The translations under genes were made by a program, and so were the position numbers. 64,000 nucleotides of DNA from Alphaproteobacteria bacterium (GTDB lineage: Bacteria > Pseudomonadota > Alphaproteobacteria > Micropepsales > Micropepsaceae): assembly GCA_017983635.1 (NCBI GenBank), contig JAGOBA010000001.1, forward strand, positions 124,001 to 188,000. The letters run 5' to 3'. Positions 27,596 to 34,818 of this stretch are shown piece by piece. Position 1 is the stretch's first letter, and the number at the start of each line of letters is the position of its first letter. The notes under the pieces are model-generated. The model had not been told where the DNA came from, ran no database searches, and was given only the letters and a program-made list of their open reading frames with translations.

Positions 27596-27624
27596 ACGCC
27601 GGCCGCGAGCATGCGGACCGGCGT
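27596..27624. terminator. GC-rich hairpin after the excisionase gene
   Basis: ACGCCGG at 27596-27602 pairs with CCGGCGT at 27618-27624 around a 15-base loop; a run of five A precedes it. No T-run follows on the plus strand, so termination in the plus direction would be weak; it may act as an RNA-processing or attenuation hairpin. Confidence 0.4.
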
Positions 27625-27660
27625 CGTCTCGTTGCGCCAACCTCTCACGAAGGATGAAGC

Positions 27661-27861
27661 ATGTCCAAAATACGCAAGGGCTCCCAGGCTTACAAGCTTC
27701 AAAGCTTGACCACGCTGCCTCTCTTTGCGGCCGCCGATGAGCGTGAGTGTCGCGTACTGCCGTCTCAGGCAAAGTGGGTCGCGCGTCGCTACCGACTATC
27801 GCCCGCACTCGCCAAGACGATTGCTGCCAACCTGTTCGGGGGAGACGACCAATGCGGTTAG
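27661..27861 (+). CDS. Small element protein with helix-turn-helix-like C-terminus
   Basis: Predicted 66 residues with AAGGA six bases before the ATG. The C-terminal half (VARRYRLSPALAKTIAANLFGG) looks like a helix-turn-helix and resembles small proteins common in alphaproteobacterial prophages and islands. It overlaps the next gene by ten bases in a different frame. Function unknown; a DNA-binding accessory role is inference. Confidence 0.65.
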   Translation: MSKIRKGSQAYKLQSLTTLPLFAAADERECRVLPSQAKWVARRYRLSPALAKTIAANLFGGDDQCG

Positions 27862-28166
27862 TCATCCTCGCACGAATTGGTGGACCAGACGGACCAAGGG
27901 TCAAGCTGCACGGACGCGACGGGTGGGCTTTGTTGCAACTCGTAGCCGCTGGCTGGCGGGGCGTTACGCCGATCGAACGAATCGGGCCGCGGTGGAGCGC
28001 ATATGTCCACAAGCTGCGGCGGGCAGGTATCAGCGTGCAAACGCTCCGTGAAGCGCACGGCGGACCATTTCCGGGACACCACGCGCGGTACGTTCTCGCG
28101 ACCCCCGTAGTCTTGGAACTGCCGCCGGCGGATACGGCCGGTCCCTCGCCTGAAACCATGCAGTGA
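27852..28166 (+). CDS. Winged-helix domain protein
   Basis: Predicted 104 residues. The central part (LHGRDGWALLQLVAAGWRGVTPIE, RWSAYVHKLRRAGISVQTLRE, HARYVLATPV) is the phage-type winged-helix domain found in many alphaproteobacterial prophages. The ATG at 27852 has GGGGAG upstream and overlaps the preceding gene. It probably binds DNA as a regulator or replication accessory; the target is unknown. Confidence 0.75.
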   Translation: MRLVILARIGGPDGPRVKLHGRDGWALLQLVAAGWRGVTPIERIGPRWSAYVHKLRRAGISVQTLREAHGGPFPGHHARYVLATPVVLELPPADTAGPSPETMQ

Positions 28167-28176
28167 GGGGACCGGC

Positions 28177-28752
28177 ATGAGACGGCATGTTCGCAACGCT
28201 CTGGCCAAGCTCTTTGGCCCACCCAAAGACGCTGCCTGGCAGTGGCTGCCGATCGACTTGCTATGCAGCGCTGCTTGGCGGAGCCGGTCTATCAACTGTG
28301 TGCGGTTCATTGAGTTTCTAGTCGTTGAGCATCGTAACCACGGGGGGCGCGAGAACGGAAAACTTGCAGCCCCTTACGATCAACTCGTTGCGTTCGGCCT
28401 GACGCGTTCCCGGATTGAGGCTGCGATTTCAGAAGCGGAATCGCTCGGGCTGATCCGCGCGGCCCGTGGAGGGCGCTGGGCGGGCACGAACACGCCTTCG
28501 CGGTATCGCCTGACATTCTTCGCCAACCACGACGCAGCGCCGGCCACAAACGATTGGAAGACCGTGAGCAAGCGGCAAGCGCGCGATTTTCGGCGCGACC
28601 AGAGCGCGGGCCGCACTGCGCGCGCAACTTGGCGCCGTAATCTCAAAAATCAGGCTGTCGGTTCGACAAGTGAAACTACCGTAGTACGCAAAGTGACACT
28701 ACCGAGCGGTGCGGACAACGACGCGACGGGAGAAATGCATGGCCCAGCGTAG
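28177..28752 (+). CDS. Element protein with winged-helix-like domain
   Basis: Predicted 191 residues. The first ~110 residues read as a DNA-binding fold: AWQWLPIDLLCSAAWR, RFIEFLVVEHRNHGGRENGKL, then YDQLVAFGLTRSRIEAAISEAESLGLI and a basic wing RAARGGRWAGTNTPSRYRLTF, similar to replication-region helix-turn-helix proteins of prophages. The C-terminus is basic and probably disordered. GGGGA precedes the ATG by five to six bases. It overlaps the next gene by 14 bases. Confidence 0.7.
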   Translation: MRRHVRNALAKLFGPPKDAAWQWLPIDLLCSAAWRSRSINCVRFIEFLVVEHRNHGGRENGKLAAPYDQLVAFGLTRSRIEAAISEAESLGLIRAARGGRWAGTNTPSRYRLTFFANHDAAPATNDWKTVSKRQARDFRRDQSAGRTARATWRRNLKNQAVGSTSETTVVRKVTLPSGADNDATGEMHGPA

Positions 28753-29161
28753 TTCGATAAGTGCCACCGCATCTATATTTCCCCAGGGAGGGGGACACGT
28801 TGCGAGGCGTCACTTCACCAATGCCCTAACACTCAGAACAAGCGACCTCAGCGGATTTCGACAGCAGTACGCGCAGGCGCGCGCACGCGAGACGGTCAAA
28901 CAGCCCTCACAATCAATTCTGAGACTCGCTGGCGGCGATTTGGGCTCGGCGGCTCTTGGACACGGTCAAACCGTCACCGAGTCTGTAGCGGCTCCAAAAC
29001 GCGTTCATAGGCCAAGGGGGCGCGCTGCGGGCTTTTTGGGCCACGGATTTCGTGCGCAGTACGCGCACGCGCGCGAGGGGGGCGGCCCCAAGTCCGCAAC
29101 ACATCGTGAAGCAATTTCAATGACTCTCGAAACTCAAGTCAGGAAGGACGGTTCGCCATGA
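28739..29161 (+). CDS. Element protein of unknown function with an internal repeat
   Basis: Predicted 140 residues; GGGAG lies six bases before the ATG at 28739, and the stop overlaps the next gene by ATGA, both arguing that it is translated. Composition is Arg/Ala/Gly-rich without hydrophobic segments. A short motif occurs twice (FRQQYAQARARE and FRAQYAHAREGG). No family recognised. Lower confidence because the low-complexity composition could also be a non-conserved frame. Confidence 0.5.
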   Translation: MAQRSSISATASIFPQGGGHVARRHFTNALTLRTSDLSGFRQQYAQARARETVKQPSQSILRLAGGDLGSAALGHGQTVTESVAAPKRVHRPRGRAAGFLGHGFRAQYAHAREGGGPKSATHREAISMTLETQVRKDGSP

Positions 29162-30300
29162 GGAAGCCAAGAGCACGCACACGAACAGCGATGGGCCCCT
29201 TGGCTGCGGGGATAGCGCTAGCTGCGGCGATTGTGGTTTGGGCGCTACCAGCGTTCGCCATCAACCTTGATTGGACGCAACACGGCTCGACACCGTGGAA
29301 CCTAGCCGCGGCTTTGTCGATCATCGCCACAGCCGTGATTTTCGAGCGCATGCGGCATCTGCCGCGTGGTTGGGCTCGTGTGGGCTTCGCCTGTCTCGGC
29401 GCGTTTCTCATTGCCCTAAATGTGGCGAACGGATTTCGGAACGCCCTGACCAGAAGCGGGGATGCGAGCGACAATAGACGCGGGGAAATCGAGGCCGCAC
29501 AGCGCACAAAAGATATGCACGACCGCCTCAGTGCCGGCCGTCTCGAAGCGGTGGCAATTGCGCGAGAGATTCCGGCTACGCAGTACCGGGCAACGATCGA
29601 GCAACGCAAGGCTGCGGATGCCGGTCGCTGGCGCGCCACGCAGGGTTGCGACCCAGCCAAAATCACCCTTCCCGAGTCGCAAGTGTACTGCGCGGGTATT
29701 GCGGCGCTCTTGGGAAAATTGGAGGCGGCCCAGCGGCGCGATCAAATCGACTCCCAGCTGGTGGCGCTGGATATTCGGCGCGAGCGTGCCGCACCAGCGC
29801 CAGCAAGTGCGGACCCCTTCGCGGAGGCGGCGGCTAGCGCCCTAAGTGCGACGGGCGTTGCCCTTCCGCCGGAAACCGTGCGCCGGATATTCGATGCACT
29901 GTGGGCGCTGACGCCCGAGCTACTGGCTGCGTTCATGCCGGCGGTTACCCTTGGCCTCTTGGATCAGCGTCAGGAGCCACCGCGCGCGCACCCAAGGTCG
30001 CCACGAGCGCGCTCCAAGCGCTACGAGCCTGCCAATGACGAAGCGGTGGCGGACGCGGCTGAGCAAGACCCATTCTCGCGGTTCGTGGCCGACATGCTAG
30101 AGGCTGCACCGGGTGAGCGACTGACGCCGGCCGACGCATACCGCGCCTGGCAAAGTTGGTGCGCTACACATCACCGCGAGCCGGAATCGCAGCGTTGGCT
30201 GGGTTTGCGGCTAGGTCAGGTTTTTGCTTGCGACGATCGCCACAAACGAAAATTCTATCTTGGCGTTCGTCTCAAGCGGCAATTGCGGCTTGTTGCGTGA
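29158..30300 (+). CDS. Membrane protein with C-terminal primase-type winged-helix domain
   Basis: Predicted 380 residues. Three hydrophobic segments occupy about residues 12-35, 46-62 and 74-92. A charged, probably coiled-coil region with CDPAKITLPESQVYCAG (two Cys) and another hydrophobic patch follow. The C-terminal ~70 residues (DPFSRFVADMLEAAPGERLT, DAYRAWQSWCATHHREPES, FYLGVRLK) match the winged-helix domain that ends phage/plasmid D5/P4-type primases. No primase or helicase domain is present. This would tether a DNA-binding domain to the membrane. The ATG overlaps the previous stop. Confidence 0.75.
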   Translation: MRKPRARTRTAMGPLAAGIALAAAIVVWALPAFAINLDWTQHGSTPWNLAAALSIIATAVIFERMRHLPRGWARVGFACLGAFLIALNVANGFRNALTRSGDASDNRRGEIEAAQRTKDMHDRLSAGRLEAVAIAREIPATQYRATIEQRKAADAGRWRATQGCDPAKITLPESQVYCAGIAALLGKLEAAQRRDQIDSQLVALDIRRERAAPAPASADPFAEAAASALSATGVALPPETVRRIFDALWALTPELLAAFMPAVTLGLLDQRQEPPRAHPRSPRARSKRYEPANDEAVADAAEQDPFSRFVADMLEAAPGERLTPADAYRAWQSWCATHHREPESQRWLGLRLGQVFACDDRHKRKFYLGVRLKRQLRLVA

Positions 30301-30340
30301 CGAAGCGTTGGCAAACTATCCCCCGCACCTACAACTTAGG

Positions 30341-31087
30341 CTATCTGTTTGGCCTGCTCCGGTAGTGCCCTCGGACGTATGTTCCGTCCCGACGATAATA
30401 CCCATTCACGTGGACTGTCTTGGGACGACCAGTGAGCGCACTCGGATCGCCGTAGCAGCTTCCATTCTCGGCACAATACGAGCCAGTCGCTGGTGGCGCA
30501 GAGGCCGGGAGACTCGGAGGCTGGTACGCGGTGCTCGCAGACGCTGAAATGGCTCTCTGTTCGCACCCATTCCCCATGCGAACGAAGCCACGATTGCAGA
30601 CCCAGGAGCTGCCGAAGTGGTCGAGGCTTGCATTCTCGGGCGGAACGACTTTGAGACACTCCGACCCAGCGCGTTGGTAGCCACGATTGCAGACCCAGGA
30701 GCTGCCGAAGTGGTCGAGGCTTGCATTCTCGGGCGGAACGACTTTGAGACACTCCGACCCAGCGCGTCGGAAGCCATGATTGCAGACCCAGGAGCTGCCG
30801 AAGTGGTCGAGGCTTGCATTCTCGGGCGGAACGACTTTGAGACACTCCGACCCAGCGCGTCGGAAGCCATGATTGCAGACCCAGGAGCTGCCCAAGTAGT
30901 CGAGGCGTGCATTCTCGGGCGGAATGACTTTCTCGCAGGCGGCTCCAACTCGCCTAAAGCCGAAGTCGCAAACCCAAGAATTGCTGTAAGTTGACCGGTG
31001 CGCGTTGGCAGGTATCCCCTCGGCCGCATACACCTTCGCGACCGACAGCAAGACTAGGACGAACGCAAGACGCAGGACTTGGCGCAT
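30341..31087 (-). CDS. Secreted protein with five 31-residue Cys repeats
   Basis: Predicted 248 residues: signal peptide (MRQVLRLAFVLVLLSVAKVYA), then five tandem units of pattern PPENAxLDxxGSSWVCNxGFxRxGxxC, the first divergent and the next four nearly alike, then a proline-rich linker, a Cys pair (SYCAENGSCYG) and a C-terminal VNGYYRRDGTYVRGHYRS domain. Two Cys per repeat probably form disulfides in the periplasm or outside. It is the only minus-strand gene in the element and diverges from the SNase-like gene. Function unknown; similar WxCxxG repeats occur in secreted proteins of other Gram-negatives, an unchecked impression. Confidence 0.75.
   Translation of the reverse strand: MRQVLRLAFVLVLLSVAKVYAAEGIPANAHRSTYSNSWVCDFGFRRVGAACEKVIPPENARLDYLGSSWVCNHGFRRAGSECLKVVPPENASLDHFGSSWVCNHGFRRAGSECLKVVPPENASLDHFGSSWVCNRGYQRAGSECLKVVPPENASLDHFGSSWVCNRGFVRMGNGCEQRAISASASTAYQPPSLPASAPPATGSYCAENGSCYGDPSALTGRPKTVHVNGYYRRDGTYVRGHYRSRPNR
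30589..30960. repeat. 93-bp tandem repeat, four copies
   Basis: Copies begin near 30589, 30682, 30775 and 30868, spaced exactly 93 bases, and the middle copies differ by only a few bases. The period is a multiple of three, encoding the 31-residue units of the secreted protein and leaving other frames spuriously open. Confidence 0.93.
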
Positions 31088-31297
31088 CTGTTAATCCCCG
31101 ATTGTCTCGGCTGTAATTCAGCCACTAGGTCCAACTACCTATCCCAGAGGTGGACCAAAACTGCTGAATCGCAACAGTTAAATATAGGGCGAGTCTTTCA
31201 TCATTGCAACGATGCGTGCCTAATTATGAAATTCGCGCTCCAGTTGAACGGCGCAAAGCCAGCATCAAGGTTGCGCTTGGCGCATCTCCAGAAACAT

Positions 31298-31347
31298 TGT
31301 CGCGAACTGTGTCAGGAGAACGGCAACGCGACAGTTCGCGACAGTTC
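31298..31347. promoter_or_regulatory. Operator-like 13-bp inverted repeat plus tandem half-sites
   Basis: TGTCGCGAACTGT (31298-31310) and ACAGTTCGCGACA (31331-31343) form a perfect inverted repeat with a 20-base spacer; GCGACAGTTC is also tandemly repeated (31328-31347). It lies in the 319-base divergent gap between the repeat protein (31087) and the SNase-like gene (31407). No T-run follows, so a regulator-binding site is more likely than a terminator. The rest of the gap is relatively AT-rich with no gene. Confidence 0.5.
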
Positions 31348-31406
31348 ATTTCGCGTCTTGCCGCGCTCTTGGTGCATCTTCCTGCCATCGAACAGGAGAC
31401 AGAAAC

Positions 31407-31856
31407 ATGAAGCGCATTGGACTGGCTTTATTGGTAGCGCTCGCAGCTGCAAGCGCTGGCGCTAAGACCTTTGGCTCGATCGAAGGCCCCGCCACCGCGA
31501 AGGATGGCGACGACGTGATTGTTCAGGGGATTGATATTCGATTGCAGGGAATTGCGGCGCCTGAAGACAGCAACAGTCGGCGCGAGCCGGGCGGCCCGGA
31601 ATCGACCGCGAGCCTTTCGGCTATCGTCGCGGGTGGTCCGGTTCGGTGCGAGCTAGACGGTACGAAGGCACGGGGCCGGCCGGTGGCTATCTGCTACATC
31701 AACGGCCGCGATATTGGCGAGCTACAGGTGTTTGCCGGCCATGCGCGGGACTGCCCAAGATTTTCGCGGGGAAGATACGCGAAGGCAGAGACTCTTGCAC
31801 AGGCTGAGGGTCGAAACCTCTCCAGCACCTATTCGCTCCCAAGCTATTGTAGGTGA
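31407..31856 (+). CDS. Secreted staphylococcal-nuclease-like protein, active site altered
   Basis: Predicted 149 residues: signal peptide of about 19 residues, then an SNase-like fold. Aligning by eye to staphylococcal nuclease, KDGD supplies Asp33 and Asp35 (D19/D21), Arg45 matches R35 and Glu53 in APE matches E43, but the D40 equivalent is Ala50 (IAAPE instead of IDAPE). The R87-like arginine is probably in RGRPVAICY. Loss of a calcium ligand suggests reduced or altered nuclease activity. AGGAGA precedes the ATG at 31407. Confidence 0.78.
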   Translation: MKRIGLALLVALAAASAGAKTFGSIEGPATAKDGDDVIVQGIDIRLQGIAAPEDSNSRREPGGPESTASLSAIVAGGPVRCELDGTKARGRPVAICYINGRDIGELQVFAGHARDCPRFSRGRYAKAETLAQAEGRNLSSTYSLPSYCR

Positions 31857-31893
31857 AGCTAACCTGCTTTCAGGTACAATGGCGGAGAATCCC

Positions 31894-32712
31894 ATGAAGA
31901 CGCACTCATTCAAGCTTGTGTTTGTGCTCAGCGCTTTTGGATTGCTGCCTATACCGATTGCGGGCGCGCGTGAAGCACCGACTACGGGACTGCTGTACGG
32001 CGTGAAGGAGCGGAATTCTCTTTGGTACGAGTGCAGTCTTTCTGGTGAGACGCTTACCTGCGACTTCACGCAAACCAGCGTTAGGAAGAAAGCAAAACCT
32101 GCGGACTGGATTGAGACCGAGTCTCGCGCAAAGTCCGCGTTCCGCCAAGAGCAAAAGAAACCGGGACAGGCCTGTTGGAGCAACGACCTACTCGCTGCGC
32201 AACGCGCACTTCGAAGCAACGATGTAAATGGCTTGCCGAAGGAGCAGCGGGAAAAAGTGGCGGCACTGAACCCGATGGAGCGTCGCGACGGATTGGCAAT
32301 TCTGAACGCACTTCAGACGGCATGCACCCTGAAATCCGAAGCTGCGATGGTCGCACTTGCCAAGGTAAACTTTGAAAAGGATCAGCGCACCTGCCTCGTA
32401 AACTCTCACACCTTCACACAGCGGTTCAGGTGGGTTGATGACCTCGGCGGACGAGGCGCGTGGGTGACTGAAGACAAGCCGACAGGACCGTGTGGGACGA
32501 TTCAGTTGTCGCGGTTTGAGCCCGATCCGACCACAAAACCTAGCCTTCGATTTTGGAAGTACTACGCTCGCAAAGCCGTCACAAATCCACAAGGTTCGAT
32601 GTATGGTGCGATGAAATGCACCGAATTGGATCAAGGCACGTATCCGTATGATTGGAATGGTCCCAGAGAAACTGGAATGGGCTGTGACTATGTCTCCTTC
32701 GGATCGTTCTAG
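31894..32712 (+). CDS. Secreted protein of unknown function
   Basis: Predicted 272 residues with a signal peptide ending near PIAGA. The mature part has several cysteines (YECSLSGETLTCDF, ACWSND, QTACTLK, RTCLVN, GPCGT, MKCTE, MGCDY), compatible with a disulfide-rich periplasmic or exported protein. GGAG stands six bases before the ATG at 31894; an ATG at 31879 would add five residues. It follows the SNase-like gene by 37 bases in the same direction and is probably co-transcribed. Not recognised. Base composition is less GC-rich than in the flanking chromosome. Confidence 0.68.
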   Translation: MKTHSFKLVFVLSAFGLLPIPIAGAREAPTTGLLYGVKERNSLWYECSLSGETLTCDFTQTSVRKKAKPADWIETESRAKSAFRQEQKKPGQACWSNDLLAAQRALRSNDVNGLPKEQREKVAALNPMERRDGLAILNALQTACTLKSEAAMVALAKVNFEKDQRTCLVNSHTFTQRFRWVDDLGGRGAWVTEDKPTGPCGTIQLSRFEPDPTTKPSLRFWKYYARKAVTNPQGSMYGAMKCTELDQGTYPYDWNGPRETGMGCDYVSFGSF

Positions 32713-32739
32713 TTCGTGGTGATGCATAGGTGGTGATGC

Positions 32740-33369
32740 ATGGGTGGCTACGGTTCCGGCAGGCAGGGCGGGCGCCCAACAACCGATCGCACCGAAAGCG
32801 TGAAGCTGAGCATCTACAAAGTGATGCGCGGCTTTAACGGCAAGACCGCTATCGGCCGCAAATGGACGTACAGCACGATCGACGGCGAGTTAGCGACCTA
32901 CGTGCTCCCACGTGACGATGCCCCGCCGATTGTCCGACTTGAATACCGCTTCGACCACCGCAGCCGCGACACCGGTAATCAAGCCCAATTCATTCAAATC
33001 ACTTCGTCGCCTTGCCGGTTCGGTGGGAAGCGTTGGTGGTGGATTTGCCCGCGCACAGGCCAGCGCGTTGCGATGCTATTTTTGCCGAATGGCGGAATTC
33101 AATTCTGGTCGCGTGAGGCGTATGGGCTTGGCTATCAGAGCACCCGTGAAACGCGGATCGACCGAGCGCACAAGAAGGCTGGTCGCCTATATCGCAAACT
33201 TGGCGGCAGCTACGATGGTCCCTGCAGCGAATGGCCGGAAAAGCCCAAGGGGATGCACTGGCGGACCTACAACGCAATCTGCGACCAACTCAACGCGGTT
33301 GAGCAGTTCATAGACCATGGGTTTGTGATGCGTGCTTCAGCCCTTTTGGGACGGTATGGACCGCGCTAG
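32740..33369 (+). CDS. Element protein with GGYGSGR N-terminus, unknown function
   Basis: Predicted 209 residues. It begins MGGYGSGRQGGRPTTDRTES, an N-terminus I associate with small proteins of prophages and islands. The middle (SPCRFGGKRWWWICPRTGQRVAMLFLPNGG) has two Cys and a Trp cluster, like a small zinc-binding or beta-rich domain, followed by a basic helix (THREE-type RETRIDRAHKKAGRLYRKLG). No signal peptide or membrane helix. The name is uncertain and function unknown; a nucleic-acid-binding role is possible. Confidence 0.65.
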   Translation: MGGYGSGRQGGRPTTDRTESVKLSIYKVMRGFNGKTAIGRKWTYSTIDGELATYVLPRDDAPPIVRLEYRFDHRSRDTGNQAQFIQITSSPCRFGGKRWWWICPRTGQRVAMLFLPNGGIQFWSREAYGLGYQSTRETRIDRAHKKAGRLYRKLGGSYDGPCSEWPEKPKGMHWRTYNAICDQLNAVEQFIDHGFVMRASALLGRYGPR

Positions 33370-33439
33370 GGATATCGTTTGAAATCAATGGGGGCACCCC
33401 CAATTTGCCAAACGATTTCGGAAAAAGTGGAAACCGAAT

Positions 33440-33748
33440 ATGGCCCGTCGTGAACCTCATCTCAGCGAAAGCCCGGTCACCGTCGGCAACTCGTGCCTGA
33501 GCAATCACGGGCTCAACCTCTGTTGTCTCGACTGTAATCACACCGCCGCATGGTCCCCGGCCGAGCTTGCGGCGATCGAACCGCCCACACGCTCGGTGTG
33601 GGACTTCAAACGCCGCCGGCGGTGCTCGAAGTGTGGCGCGCGCGGTTCGACGGACCGTGTCTATCTGACTTGCTTTGTGGTGGGCACCGGGACCGCGAGC
33701 TGGAACCGGCCGGACAAGCCAAGTGCGCCGCAGCTGTGGGCAAGCTGA
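33440..33748 (+). CDS. Small zinc-ribbon-like element protein
   Basis: Predicted 102 residues. Two Cys pairs, CCLDCNH and RCSKCGA, separated by about 35 residues, form a plausible zinc ribbon, with basic RRRRC just before the second. The ATG at 33440 has only a weak GGAAA upstream. It is in the same direction as the preceding gene. Family unknown; nucleic-acid binding is inferred from the Cys pattern. Confidence 0.55.
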   Translation: MARREPHLSESPVTVGNSCLSNHGLNLCCLDCNHTAAWSPAELAAIEPPTRSVWDFKRRRRCSKCGARGSTDRVYLTCFVVGTGTASWNRPDKPSAPQLWAS

Positions 33749-33894
33749 CTTCCAATAATCCCATTGCCGGGCTTCAAGGGCTGCCTCGCAAGCGCTGGGG
33801 ACGAGGGCCGCAATTTCCTGCCCGTCTTCGATTTCGGCTCTTGTTGCAATGTGCGCGCGCTCCCATCTCCGTAGGCCATTTCGGAGTGGCTAGC

Positions 33895-34197
33895 ATGAGC
33901 CTTTTGCGAGTTGGTGCACCTGTTGCCGTTGATCAGCTTGATCAGCCAGGCGTCCGCGAAATCGAGGCCCGGATGCTCCTACTTGACCTCCCAGCGGGGA
34001 CACGCTTACGCAACGACAATGAGCGTCTAGACTATGCAAGGCGTGAGGCCGAATGGCGCGCGCAAGAGACAATCGTTCCTGATGAACGCCGGTACTTCGA
34101 GGAACTGGCGCTGGATATCGGCCAAATGGAAGCGCGCGAAAATCAGTGCTGGCCCGATTCTTGTTCTTGGGAAACGCGCTCAATCCTAGTGGGGTAG
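33895..34197 (+). CDS. Small element protein of unknown function
   Basis: Predicted 100 residues, starting at an ATG with GGAG eight bases upstream. It is acidic and helical (ERLDYARREAEWRAQETIV, YFEELALDIGQMEARE) with no signal peptide. It is the last gene before the right arm-type sites and tRNA-Arg. No family recognised; support rests on the ribosome-binding site and position. Confidence 0.45.
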   Translation: MSLLRVGAPVAVDQLDQPGVREIEARMLLLDLPAGTRLRNDNERLDYARREAEWRAQETIVPDERRYFEELALDIGQMEARENQCWPDSCSWETRSILVG

Positions 34198-34232
34198 GCC
34201 GCCGGAATTGGAGTCGAAACAACCACTCCGTG

Positions 34233-34254
34233 GTTGCACGGTGGTTGCACCAAC
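34233..34254 (+). promoter_or_regulatory. Right integrase arm-type sites
   Basis: Perfect second copy of the 22-bp stretch at 25187-25208, with two TGGTTGCAC boxes 11 bp apart, 43 bases inside the right att repeat. In the excised circle both pairs would flank attP in the same orientation. Confidence 0.75.
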
Positions 34255-34296
34255 GGTAGCAGCCACTTTTCAAAACACTTAACCAATTGATTCTAT

Positions 34297-34373
<77 letters not shown>

Positions 34374-34389
34374 AATCGGTTGGGACGCC

Positions 34390-34695
34390 TCAATGCGTCC
34401 ACAAGCCTTTGCGAGTATACTTGAAATTATCGGCGTAGGCGCGGACCGAGCGTTTGGTCTCTTTCGGCTCGAAAACCTGGTGCGCGATGCGGTAGCGCTC
34501 CGCGTAGGCGACCGCTTCGTCGCGGCTGGCAAAGGTTAGCCGAACTTGGCCCTTCATGTCGCCGGAGCCAGTCCACCCCATCAGCGGGTCGACGCGCCGG
34601 GCTTCCTCGGGCTCGAATTCGAGCACCCAGTCCGAGGTTTTGGCCTGGCCCGACTGCATGGCATTGCGGGCCGGTTTGTAGATACGTGCGAGCAT
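34390..34695 (-). CDS. Complex I NDUFS4-like accessory subunit
   Basis: Predicted 101 residues matching the ETC complex I subunit family shared by alphaproteobacteria and mitochondria: ARIYKPARNAMQSG, WVLEFEPEEARRVDPLMGWTGSGDM, SRDEAVAYAERYRI and a C-terminal YADNFKYTRKG. In mitochondria this subunit (NDUFS4/AQDQ) helps assemble and stabilise the NADH-oxidising module. It sits directly upstream of tRNA-Arg on the same strand. Confidence 0.93.
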   Translation of the reverse strand: MLARIYKPARNAMQSGQAKTSDWVLEFEPEEARRVDPLMGWTGSGDMKGQVRLTFASRDEAVAYAERYRIAHQVFEPKETKRSVRAYADNFKYTRKGLWTH

Positions 34696-34741
34696 GGGAC
34701 CCCCTTAGCGCTTGGAGCGGCAACAGATCAAGGGGGGTGAT

Positions 34742-34815
34742 GGGGAATGGGGAATGGGTGTTAGGGGATGGAAGGGAGCCTATTCCCTATTCCCTATTCC
34801 CTATTCCCTATTCCC
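34742..34815. repeat. Heptamer tandem repeat (TATTCCC)5 with complementary GGGGAAT copies
   Basis: TATTCCC is repeated five times perfectly at 34781-34815, and GGGGAAT occurs twice at 34742-34755. The two blocks are complementary and could fold as a slippery hairpin between the complex I gene and a hydrolase. No gene here. Confidence 0.93.
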
Positions 34816-34818
34816 CGA

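Noticed and set aside
30589..30960. Possible CRISPR array
   Set aside because: Copies are contiguous 93-bp coding units with no unique spacers and no cas genes nearby.
30336..31029. Extra open frames across the 93-bp repeats on both strands
   Set aside because: The 93-bp period is divisible by three, so any frame free of stops in one unit stays open; only the frame with a signal peptide and Cys pattern is convincing.
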